From Acanthornis magna (Eukaryota > Chordata > Aves > Passeriformes > Acanthizidae), in the NCBI GenBank assembly GCA_036785705.1, contig JAWUZG010000959.1, positions 62,001-126,000 of the forward strand: a stretch of 64,000 bases of DNA. The letters run 5' to 3'. Under the pieces are notes generated by a model. That model ran no database searches. It was not told the origin of the DNA and saw only the letters and a program-made list of their open reading frames with translations. The position numbers and the translations under genes are program-made. Positions 1-8,495 of the stretch are shown here, piece by piece; the stretch's first letter is position 1, and every line of letters begins with the position of its first letter.

Positions 1-75
1 CTGCAGCCGGGGGCAATGCTGGGCTGGGAGATGGAGGAGAAGAGAGGGGGAAAGGGGCAGTGACTTCCTCCTCAC

Positions 76-127
76 CTGCCTGGGGGTCCTGGGGCACAGT
101 TGTCTTCCTCGCAGCCTCCTTCTCCAT
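76..127 (-). CDS. First coding exon of a C2H2 zinc-finger gene (left edge)
   Basis: This 52-nt exon starts with ATG at 127 and reads [17 protein letters not shown], ending in phase 1 at a CAG|GTGAGG donor (exon end 76). Three other ZNF genes in the window have a first coding exon of exactly the same length and phase (29637-29688, 37056-37005, 52405-52456). The same flanks surround it, including the upstream acceptor region and the CCATCTCTAGAAATCACTGG stretch. The finger exon would lie off the left edge, so the gene is partial here. Upstream on the minus strand are minisatellite, LTRs and the first-exon cassettes at about 11.2 and 13.75 kb, so intron 1 may be more than 11 kb and contain the provirus. 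Function is inferred to be DNA binding, as for its paralogues. Confidence 0.7.
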
Positions 128-245
128 CTGGCCAAAGTTAGGGAATGAGAAATCCTGGTTTGGGGGGAAAACAAGATGTGAGTGCATTGGGTTGGGGTTC
201 CTCCTGCCCAAGTCCATCTCTAGAAATCACTGGGTGTATCAGTAC

Positions 246-1157
246 TGTAAAAGCCTCTGAAACACTGTGCTGGTTTAAAGTGGTGGGAGAAATGGATCCC
301 ACCAAATTGCACCCAGAGAGATTAAGGTGGGAATTACAATTCACCAAAAAGATTACAAGAAATAAAATGATAGAGCTTTAACTCACAAAGGCAGAGTATA
401 ACCAGGCACCCTGGGACAAGAACAAGATGGTGTTCCATAGTTCCTGTGCTGAGCGCCACATGGTCCCATTGCATGAAAAGAAAAAGCAAAAGAAAACCAA
501 ACCTGTTGGTCAGAGGGGTGGTCACTGTCCTGCCAAAGTGACAGTTGCAGTCTTGTCAAAAGCAGTGGCTGCAGACCCGTTGGAGTTCTGGTCCTTCTCC
601 AGAACTGTTGAGAGGTGCCGGAATTCCCCAAGATCAATGATTATATATGCTCAGGTTCATGTGGGAATGCTCAGTACCGCCCCCAGGGCAGGGAGATTCA
701 CAATGCAATGATGTCATCCTGTGAGTCATGGGATATTTTGGAAGTCCTTGATGGTCTCAATTGTTTCAGCTGCCCATTGTGCTGGTGCCATTGAGTCCAG
801 GATGGCCCATTAGCAGAGATGACCCCTCAGGCTGGGTGACACTGTGCTGGTGCTTCCCCGGAGGGAGTTATCTCAGCTGAGTCATTGGTGTGAAGAAAAG
901 GAAACAATGCCCTGCCTCATATCCTACGATGACATTTCACTGCCAGCCTGTCCTGATTACAGGAACAGGGCACCAGTTTAGCACTCTGTGGATGTAACCA
1001 AACTGGGCATTCTACTCCCCTTAGGTCATTTCTGATGAGCTGTTAATGATGTGTCCTTTGCAGGAGCTGCCCAGTGCAGCCCCGACCCCTCAGGCTACGA
1101 CCTGGCTGTTAAATGAGATAAGGAGGGAGAGGCAAACCCTGCAAGGCAGGGGTCTCC
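246..1157. other. Insertion-like segment in the ZNF intron, no gene recognised
   Basis: The DNA on both sides matches the intron next to ZNF2 (about 37160 and 37360 onward), but this roughly 0.9-kb stretch does not. It begins TGTGCTGGTTTAAAGTGG, which resembles the start of common avian ERV LTRs, so it may be an old LTR or other mobile insertion. No long open frame or terminal repeat pair is visible, so the identity is not established. Confidence 0.35.
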
Positions 1158-1599
1158 CCTCTCCAAGTTCCCATCTTTGGTGTTCTGTGAGGCTTTGCTC
1201 TCTGAGGTCCCACTTAGTGAAGCTGGGGCTTTTGGGGGTCCCAGGGATCCCCTCTTCCCTGTGTCTATCTCCAGGCAGCCGGGGCTCCAGGGGGTCCCCA
1301 CTCTGTGGGTTCTCATTTCAGGGTCCCAAGGCTCCCCCCTCCAGCCTGCTGGGGCTCCCCCATCTCCACTATTGCCCCTCTCCATTCTCCCCTCCCACAG
1401 CTCTCCCCATGGTCCCCAAAACCGGTGTCCCCCTGCCACCTCCATTCCTGCGCAATCCTCACATGGCCTCGGACAGAGCCCAATCCCTACCACAGGGGGA
1501 CCTGCATCCCTCCATCCCCTGCCAGGGCTCTGCTGACACTGCCACCGGGTCCCCCCCAAAACACCTCCCAGTGAACCCCCAATGTCTCCCTGAGGATCA

Positions 1600-3080
1600 T
1601 CTGCATAACATGACTGGGGGTTACTGGGCCCATGTTGGGAGGAAAAAGTGGACACATTGGGAGCAACTGGGATCAACTGGAAGCTACTGGAACCATGCTG
1701 AGGGGGACTGAGACCACAGCTGGGGCAACTGGGATCATACTGGGAGAAACTGGGACCACACTTGGGGCAACTGACTGAAACTGGGATCACGCTGGAGGCA
1801 ACTGGGAGTAACTGGGAAAGACTGGGATCATTCTGAGGGAACTAGAACCTTACTGGGGCAACTGGCAGTGCCTGGGAATGACTATGAGCATGCTGAGGGC
1901 AACGGGAGTGTCTCCGTAACCATACTGGGCTGACGGGAACCACTCTGGGAACAATTGGGACCATGCTGGGGACACGCTGGGCACGACTGGGACCCTGCTG
2001 AGAGGGACTGGGACTATACTAGGGGCCACTGGGGGAGATTATGATCACACTGGGAGGAGCTGGGAACAACTGGAACTATGCTGGTGGCAACTGGGATCAT
2101 ACTGGGATCACCTGGGCCCATGCTGGGGGAGACTGGGATCACACTGAGGGTGACTGGAATCATCCTGGGATTGACTGACAGTGGCTGTGCCCAACTGGAA
2201 TCATGCTGAAAGCAACTGGGAGGAAGTGGGAATGACTGGGAGCATGCTGGGGGTAACTGGGATATACTGGGAGAGACAGGGAGTCACTGGGATCATACTG
2301 GAGGCTATTGGGCGCATGCTGGCATTGACAGGGAGCAACTGGGATCACATTGGGGGCCACTGGCATCATACTGGGAGAGACTGGGATCATACAGGGATTA
2401 TAGTAGGTGTCAGTGGACCCTGACTGGGGCTTACTGGAGCTACTAGGCCCACGCTGGCAGCCAACTGGGGATATAGTGGGAGCAACTGCGAATGACAGGG
2501 TGCATGCTGCTGACAACTGGGATCTACTGGCAGTGACTGGGATAATCCTGGGGGTAACTGAACCATGCTGAGAGAACTGGGAGTGCCTGGGAATGACTAC
2601 GAGAATGTTCAGGGCAACTGGGATATACTGGGAGTGCCTGAGACCATGCAGGTGGTGACTGGGACCATACTGGGAGCAACTGGGAATGTGCTGGGGGGAA
2701 CTGGGACCATGCTGGGGGCAAGTGGGAGTGACTGGGGCCCTGCTGGGAGAGACTGGCATCATACCAGACTCATCCTGAGATTGTACTGGGAGTGACTGTG
2801 ACTATGCTAGGGACAACTGGGAGAACTGGGAACACACTGGACAAAAGAGGGAGGAACTGGGAGCAACTGGGACCGTGTTGGGGCCAAATTGCATCATAAT
2901 AGGGAATGACTGCGAGTGACTGGGTTCATAGTAGGAGCAACAGGGATCCTACAGGGAGTGAGGGGAAGTGACCAGGGTCATACTGGGAGCGACTGGGTTG
3001 ATATCAGGAGTGATGAGGAAACTGGAACCCCATGGGGCAGGGAGGGGGGGCAACTGGGCTCATACTGGGAGCAGCCACTT
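1600..3080. repeat. CTGGGA minisatellite, block 1
   Basis: A tandem array of 10-11-bp units of the form CTGGGANNAA, such as CTGGGAGCAA, CTGGGATCATA and CTGGGAGTGA. Units are imperfect. Longer blocks of several hundred bases recur in the same order in the other arrays, for example the run CTGGGATAATCCTGGGGG followed by AACTGAACCATGCTGAG near 2540. The plus strand is strongly G-rich over C. It lies in what appears to be intron 1 of the left-edge ZNF gene. Confidence 0.95.
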
Positions 3081-3098
3081 CTGGGACCCGGCAGCCCT

Positions 3099-3482
3099 TG
3101 ATGCCGGTGATTTTTGTATTTTCTTTTTATACCCTTTAATATATTTTGTACCCTTTCCCTTCCCTGTTACCCTCTATACACACTCCTTGTACCCTGCACA
3201 AACACTCCTTGTACTTTAGCCCTACATGTTTACAACCCTTGTAGTCTGATATTTAGCTTCGTTTGGGGTCCTGCACAGTGAGGAAGACCAAACATTCATA
3301 TTCTCTCAGAACTAGAGGCTCCAACCTATGCTCTCTTGGAACATGTTTTTGCAAACTAGGCTGTAGTCTCCTTTGGGGGGGGTGGGTCATTAGAATACAG
3401 GGCAATTATTCATTTATTAAGTTTCTTATTGGGGGATTTTAAGTAGATATGCTAATTTTGTGAAGTCTGTAAAAATCAGGTA
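3099..3482. mobile_element. Left half of an older solo LTR
   Basis: It starts TGATGCC directly after GCCCT. The matching end GGCATCA lies at 10738-10744, followed by GCCT. The locus without this insertion is visible at about 41090, where the flanks join as CGGCAGCCCTGAACCCC. The element therefore sits between a near-perfect 4-5-bp target duplication and has 7-bp inverted ends. It was split later by the provirus at 3483-10577. Total length without the provirus is about 0.54 kb. Confidence 0.75.
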
Positions 3483-3861
3483 TGTCGGAGATCGGCGGGT
3501 GACAAACACCACCCGATGATGGTCAATAAGTCTCGATTTATTTCAGATCAGAAGGCTACATTTATCTAGTACATAATGAGGCTCATACATATTGCAAAAG
3601 CAAAGCTCACGATTGGTTGTTGCGAGTTTCTGTTTGCCTGTTCTTTACGGTAAGTGCGGTGGCTAACAGTTCCCAATTCCCACACTCCTTCTACATTCCT
3701 TTCACTGCTACATCTTATTTCTTACCAAACATCCGTGTTCCAGGGTATCATGTTCTCGTCGATTGCTACATTTCAATGACACAGTTGATTGCTATATTCC
3801 AACTAACTTAACTGTCTCGTGCCCTTTACTTGTGAGCCACCCTTCGGCTAAGCTCTCCACA
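3483..3861 (-). repeat. 3' LTR of the provirus
   Basis: 379 bp, TGTGGA...CCGACA in proviral sense. It is identical in length to the 5' LTR at 10199-10577 and has three substitutions. An AATAAA polyadenylation signal (plus-strand TTTATT near 3537) is present. The last 23 codons of the env reading frame run into its U3. Confidence 0.95.
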
Positions 3862-4412
3862 CTTCCCCTGTTTTCTTTAGTTTGAGCAAGCAACTGCTGA
3901 TGAAAGGCACTATGAGCAATAGCCTTCATTCTCTGTACCAAGGTACGGTACTCCCCACAGTGAGCACTAGCATTTGCGAAAACGTTGCTATGTGGTGTTA
4001 GCATAGTATGGCTCTCATTAACCTGCCCGATGAAGCTCCTCAAAAATACACAACCAGTTTCGTTTGCACTTAGTCGTCGACTTCCCAGCAAATCAAGTTC
4101 TTGGGGATCCCAAGGTAAAGGCTTAGTCAAATTGGCTAACAACAAGGCAGTACAATGGCTCACGTTCTGGCTCTGTGAGCAGTTGCCTCTCGAATAGTCC
4201 TTAAAACTGTTAGGGTCAAAGCCAGGCATCCCTATCAAGCAAGTGCGGAAAGGGTCAGTGGCTGAGGCCAAGGATAAACAAAAGGCTGTGTTTCTTAAGT
4301 TTGCCCACGTAACCCATAAATTTTGGCGAGGTTCTATTTTGCTTAACTGTACAGGGGCCGAAGCCATTGCCAAAGCTGCCCCAGTTAGTAGTTTGCAAAG
4401 TATTACCCACAT
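3792..4412 (-). pseudogene. env: Truncated env (surface-subunit N-terminal part)
   Basis: An open frame of 206 codons begins 11 bp after the preceding ORF. It starts with a hydrophobic signal-peptide-like segment (residues 1-20) and contains the segment QNLWVTWANL...FCLSLAS, typical of avian retroviral surface subunits. Six N-glycosylation sequons (NCS, NVS, NLT, NET, NES, NAS) support an extracellular glycoprotein. No furin site, fusion peptide, immunosuppressive segment or transmembrane anchor follows. The frame instead passes through the polypurine tract and stops inside the LTR. Most of the surface subunit and the whole transmembrane subunit are missing, so this copy cannot encode a functional envelope. 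It could still yield a small secreted protein. Confidence 0.8.
3862..3876 (-). other. Polypurine tract of the provirus
   Basis: The proviral-sense sequence AAAACAGGGGAAG lies immediately before the TGTGGA start of the 3' LTR, where the plus-strand primer of reverse transcription is expected. The env frame reads through it, showing that the env segment was joined close to the tract. Confidence 0.8.
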
Positions 4413-4423
4413 GTCTTGTGATA

Positions 4424-5020
4424 CTATCTCCGCTTACGCCCCAATCCTCTGTTCAATCGCCTACACAAATCTTCCCAATCCTCGGGGTGAATCGCCCAGA
4501 GGTGTGGGACCTTTATACCCTTATCGCACCTTTTGTTTAGAATCTCTGAGCTTGTGAGAGCCCTGAGTCTCCTCACTTGGTGCCCTAGCTCCCACCTGTA
4601 TCGGGCGAGAAGTCTTTGCTCCTCGCTCTCAAAAAGTTGCAATGCCAACTGCGCCGGCAGCCCTGTCTCCCTTTGCAGTGCTCTGATAGCCGAGTCAAAA
4701 TTCCAGTTAGTCTGACAATTAAGGCACCAGAGATCGCCCAGCTGACGCTGGTGCACCCACAATGTTCTCTGGCATCCCCCACACAATATTAGCAACCATG
4801 CACCGTGCCTATTGTCGTGGCAATTTACACAGGCGGTAAAACTTTTTATACCTATTCTATACTGCGTTAAGCAAAACAATAAGCGAGCAAAATCTTCAAA
4901 AGAGCTAACGCGCAAAAGGTGAGGGTCTATTGTGGCCTGTAGCAATGCCTGATGTGGTTGGAGGAGGAGCTGCAATCGGTGACGAAATTTTCTTCTTTCC
5001 TCCAGGTCTGTCCGCTGCAT
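4424..5020 (-). CDS. Unrecognised cysteine-rich ORF between pol and env
   Basis: 198 codons are open from an ATG that shares one base with the pol stop (TGATG, 5022-5018), an arrangement seen in termination-reinitiation. I do not recognise the family. The product is basic. It has an N-terminal amphipathic stretch (RHRLQLLLQPHQALLQ), then three CxxC pairs in the pattern C-x2-C-x12-C-x2-C-x15-C-x2-C (CVNC, CGGC, CLNC) with nearby histidines, suggesting metal binding. The C-terminus GLGRKRR is nuclear-localisation-like. It lies where complex retroviruses place accessory genes. It is open in a young provirus whose env is broken. It is unlike a retroviral envelope, having no signal peptide or sequons. 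A role as an RNA-export or regulatory factor would be speculation. Confidence 0.6.
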   Translation of the reverse strand: MQRTDLEERRKFRHRLQLLLQPHQALLQATIDPHLLRVSSFEDFARLLFCLTQYRIGIKSFTACVNCHDNRHGAWLLILCGGCQRTLWVHQRQLGDLWCLNCQTNWNFDSAIRALQRETGLPAQLALQLFESEEQRLLARYRWELGHQVRRLRALTSSEILNKRCDKGIKVPHLWAIHPEDWEDLCRRLNRGLGRKRR

Positions 5021-7641
5021 CAATCACCGTCTTTAGCTTCCTCCGGGCACCCGTTCTCCTTGTCCTCCGATCGCGGCTGGGCCGGTCTGGCACTTCTGGC
5101 GGGTACCCACTCGGGTCCTGTTGGTGAGGAGACACAGAGATACCCCCTTCCCCAGTAAATGACTTTCACTGGACCCACCCACTGCCCCGTCTTAGGGTCC
5201 CTGTATCTGACCCATATGTCAGTGGCTGGTGGCCTGGTTTCTTTCGGCCCAAAATGGACTATGACCGGGGGCAAGTCTGCCTCACCGAAAATGCATAAGT
5301 GATTAAGCACAAAAAGCGCTTTTGACAGCCGTTCCTGAGGATCCCGTATCTCCTCATACTTAGCAAGGTACCTTTTTAACAGGCCATTAGCCCTTTCAAC
5401 AATGGCCTGCCCCGTCGGAGAATGTGCTATGCCCGTGGTATGTTTCACTCCCCATTGACTCAAAAAGTTCTGTAGCCTGTAACTTACGTACGCTGGCCCA
5501 TTGTCTGTTTTTAGTTGCCGGCATACTCCCATTACTGCAAAGCAGCTGGTAAGATGCCTTATCACATGCAGAGCCTTCTCCCCCGCCTGAGCCGTTGCCC
5601 ACATATATTTACTGTAAGTGTCTATAGTGACATGCACATACTTTAGACGGCCCAGGCTATTGACATGAGTAACATCCATCTGCCATAGTTCATTGGCATT
5701 GACTCCTCGGGGGTTTACCCCTGCCCCCAGTCCAATTCCCCCATTGTGATTACTGCATATGGGACATGTTTGCACAATAGCGGTAGCCTCTGCGCGCGAT
5801 ATTCCATACTCTCTTTGCAACCCTCTTGCATTCTGGTGAAAAATAGCGTGAGCTTCCCTAGCTAATATGTACTGAGGCAAGGGCCCTGATTGACTGATGG
5901 AAACTAACTTATCAGCCCTAGCATTCCCTTCTCCGAGGCCACTTTCCCACTTGTGGCTCCTAATGTGAATAACTGCATATTGCTGTTCCCGGAGCCCAGC
6001 TGCCTTTTTCAACTGGGTAAATAGTTCAAACAGCCTCTCATTCTGCACTTGTTTGATGGCTGCATCTTCGATGCGTTCCACTACACCAGCGACATATAGT
6101 GAGTCTGTTACAATGTTCAAAGGTCCCTTGAAGTTTAGCATAGTCCACACTACTGCCAAAAGCTCCAGTGTCTGCAGAATATCTTTCTCGGAGGCAGGTA
6201 AGATTTTATGCTTCCATGTGCCGTCCTGTTGCCAGGTAGCGGCAGCAGTTCGCGATTTCTTCCCTGCATCTGTGTATACCGTGGTCGCGTTCGGTATAGG
6301 CTGCCTTTCTCTTTTTGGTTTCACTATCCAAGCTTGCGTCCCCATCCACTTCAGTGGTGCCGGGCCTATGCTTGTTGTGACACTGCTGCTATCGATTCCC
6401 AGTAAGGCCTCTTGTAGTTCTTCACTGTTAGTGAGATACCACTGAAGTGTGTCTTTTTGCATCGGTATCTGAATCGAATGTGGTTCTCTCCCTGTTACCT
6501 GCACAGTCCTTTCACGCCCTTTCTTAAGCAGCGCGCTCAACGCTTCTATTTTTTGTAAGATAGTTTTGTGCTGTTGAAGGGGAGGGGAGACCCACTCCAG
6601 TACCCATACCTCCCCCGTTTTCTTTAGGTGTTGGGTGAGTGCTCCGATGAGATGGGTCGACCCTAGCCAGACCGTAAAGTCGATGGGAATGTTGGGGTCA
6701 CGTCGTCTCAGCTGACCCTGAACGACGCAGTCTGTGATGCTCTGCAACGCGGTTTTTTGTTTCTCAGAGAGCGTTACGGTCTGCGTGGGGTCGTTCCCCC
6801 TTAACAAGGGACGTAAAGTTTCTAATAGTTCATTTGGAATGCCAACTACAGGGCGCAACCATTGTAGGTCTCCTAGCAGCTTTTGTGCGTCGTGTAGCGT
6901 CGCTATAGTGCTGTTGAATTGCAGTTTCTGGGGGGTGACAACTTGTTCCGAGAGAGTCCACCCAAGATATTTCCACGGTGCCGAGTGTTGGATTTTCTCA
7001 GGAGCAACTACCAGCTGATGTCTTGCAAGGGCATCTCTGATTTTCAGTATCTGCAGGTCGGTAAACGGTTGCTCCTGCGCAAAGAGGATGTCATCCATAT
7101 AATGGTATATGAGCGTCTCGGGCCATTCGGTTCTCAGCGGTTGCAACGCTGCATCTACAAAGAGCTGGCAAAGGGTAGGACTATTACGCATTCCTTGTGG
7201 CAATACTGTCCACTCAAAGCGTTTATCCGGGCCTTCACAATTTAAGGCAGGTAGCGTAAAGGCAAATCGGTGAGTGTCATCGGGATGGAGTGCTATTGTG
7301 AAAAAACAGTCCTTTAAGTCTATGATCAATAAGGGCCATTGGTATGGGAGCATCGCGGGGTTTGGCAGTCCTGGCTGTAACGCTCCCATCGGTTCCATTT
7401 GCTCATTTACTGCTCGTAGATCATGCAGCAGACAATATTTTCCTGATTTCTTTTTTATGACAAAAATCGGTGTGTTCCAGGCACTGGTGGATAGCTTTAA
7501 ATGTCCTTGCTGGAGCTGTTGCTGGACTAGAGCATGTGCCTGAAGGAGACTTTCCCCTTTTAAGGGCCATTGCTTTACCCACACAGGAGTATTGATCTTC
7601 CATGTGAGGGAGATGGGGAAAGTCCATGCAATGGCCATCAT
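5020..7641 (-). CDS. pol: pol: reverse transcriptase, RNase H and integrase
   Basis: An open frame of 873 codons from an ATG at 7641, but expression is expected from a -1 shift at the CCCTTTG heptamer just upstream, which leads directly into this frame. Reverse transcriptase occupies the first third, with LPQGMRNSP near residue 148 and the catalytic YMDD at 181-184. RNase H follows with acidic residues in YTDAGK, LELLAVV and VTDSLYV. Integrase carries an H-x3-H...C-x2-C zinc-binding N-domain (HAIFH, CPIC) and the catalytic acids in QMDVTHV, KTDNGP and IVERAN. No frameshift or stop interrupts it, unusual for an endogenous copy. The enzyme would copy and integrate proviral RNA. Confidence 0.95.
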   Translation of the reverse strand: MMAIAWTFPISLTWKINTPVWVKQWPLKGESLLQAHALVQQQLQQGHLKLSTSAWNTPIFVIKKKSGKYCLLHDLRAVNEQMEPMGALQPGLPNPAMLPYQWPLLIIDLKDCFFTIALHPDDTHRFAFTLPALNCEGPDKRFEWTVLPQGMRNSPTLCQLFVDAALQPLRTEWPETLIYHYMDDILFAQEQPFTDLQILKIRDALARHQLVVAPEKIQHSAPWKYLGWTLSEQVVTPQKLQFNSTIATLHDAQKLLGDLQWLRPVVGIPNELLETLRPLLRGNDPTQTVTLSEKQKTALQSITDCVVQGQLRRRDPNIPIDFTVWLGSTHLIGALTQHLKKTGEVWVLEWVSPPLQQHKTILQKIEALSALLKKGRERTVQVTGREPHSIQIPMQKDTLQWYLTNSEELQEALLGIDSSSVTTSIGPAPLKWMGTQAWIVKPKRERQPIPNATTVYTDAGKKSRTAAATWQQDGTWKHKILPASEKDILQTLELLAVVWTMLNFKGPLNIVTDSLYVAGVVERIEDAAIKQVQNERLFELFTQLKKAAGLREQQYAVIHIRSHKWESGLGEGNARADKLVSISQSGPLPQYILAREAHAIFHQNARGLQREYGISRAEATAIVQTCPICSNHNGGIGLGAGVNPRGVNANELWQMDVTHVNSLGRLKYVHVTIDTYSKYMWATAQAGEKALHVIRHLTSCFAVMGVCRQLKTDNGPAYVSYRLQNFLSQWGVKHTTGIAHSPTGQAIVERANGLLKRYLAKYEEIRDPQERLSKALFVLNHLCIFGEADLPPVIVHFGPKETRPPATDIWVRYRDPKTGQWVGPVKVIYWGRGYLCVSSPTGPEWVPARSARPAQPRSEDKENGCPEEAKDGD

Positions 7642-8495
7642 CCCAAAGGGTGCTCATTGGTAAGAACTACACCAAGTTGGGATAGCACATCGCGCCCGAT
7701 GAGACATTGAACTGTAGGTGGCAGTTGTACGACGGAAAAGACAGCTTTTACTGTTCTTCCTTCGATGGTGACAGTAAGCAGGGGGGTCTTGCTGGCAAGC
7801 GTCATTCCTCCCACCCCCGTTATCGTTGCTGTTGCGGCCAAAAGAGGCCAATGGCGAGGCCAGGCGCTGGGAGCGATAATGCTAGAATCAGCTCCTGTGT
7901 CTAGTAATGCGGTCAACCTGCAGACGCGGTGTTCATATCGAAGTTCCACGGGCTTACTGGGCCGTGTCGTGAGGTCTAGAGTCAGTAAGGTGAGGCCTCC
8001 CGTGGACCCAAAACCTCTCTCCCCTCTTCTATGCTCTTGCGCCGGGGTAATGTCTTTTGTGAGCTGAGGGAGAGGGACTATCTGGGCTATTCTCTGTCCC
8101 TGTTTAATCAATACAGGAGGTAAAGGGGTATGGGCCATGATCATGATTTCTCCGGAATAGTCTGCATCAATGACCCCAGGTAACACGAACAGTCCCATCA
8201 TACTGGCTGATGATCTCCCAATCAACAGTCCTCCCACTGCTTGGCCATTGATGATTATAGGGCCTTTGACTCCTGTAGGAATTTTCGCAGGGCTGGTCGT
8301 CATCAGGGTGATGTCTACTGCGGCTGCCAGGTCCAGTCCGAGGCTCCCGCTGGTGGCTGGTTGGAGGGTAGCTGAGTTGCGGCTGCTACTTGTGTCGTTG
8401 CGCGGCTGCTGCGATTCGCGCTGGCTTTCGGGTTTCCCGAACGGCGCCGGCAAGCTGCGGTGTTGTGCGTGTCGCTGCGGCACTTGGCGCACCAA
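7638..8495 (-). CDS. pro: pro: dUTPase fused to aspartic protease
   Basis: The frame overlaps the end of gag by about 180 nt and is -1 to it. The N-terminal part is a dUTPase with the conserved segments LGLDLAAAVD, GRSSASMMGL...GVIDADYSGE, KQGQRIAQIV and the C-terminal loop RGERGFGSTGG. It would hydrolyse dUTP. The C-terminal part is a retroviral aspartic protease with active-site LLDTGADSS and the later LIGRDVLSQLG motif. The ATG at 8495 is nominal, since real synthesis would start by frameshifting at 8432-8438. All motifs are intact. A dUTPase-protease fusion in its own frame is diagnostic of betaretrovirus-type genomes. Confidence 0.93.
   Translation of the reverse strand: MVRQVPQRHAQHRSLPAPFGKPESQRESQQPRNDTSSSRNSATLQPATSGSLGLDLAAAVDITLMTTSPAKIPTGVKGPIIINGQAVGGLLIGRSSASMMGLFVLPGVIDADYSGEIMIMAHTPLPPVLIKQGQRIAQIVPLPQLTKDITPAQEHRRGERGFGSTGGLTLLTLDLTTRPSKPVELRYEHRVCRLTALLDTGADSSIIAPSAWPRHWPLLAATATITGVGGMTLASKTPLLTVTIEGRTVKAVFSVVQLPPTVQCLIGRDVLSQLGVVLTNEHPLG
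7644..7650 (-). promoter_or_regulatory. pro-pol -1 frameshift heptamer CCCTTTG
   Basis: The heptamer fits X-XXY-YYZ in the protease frame (C CCT TTG), a few bases before the protease stop TGA at 7640-7638. The -1 frame from here is the pol frame. Phase was checked from the codon positions of both ORFs. A downstream stem or pseudoknot was not modelled. Confidence 0.75.

Noticed and set aside
1046..1790. Overlapping frames of over 200 codons on both strands
   Set aside because: They come from GGGGTCCC-rich ZNF intron DNA and minisatellite, which is low in stop codons. Repeated copies elsewhere are not conserved as protein.
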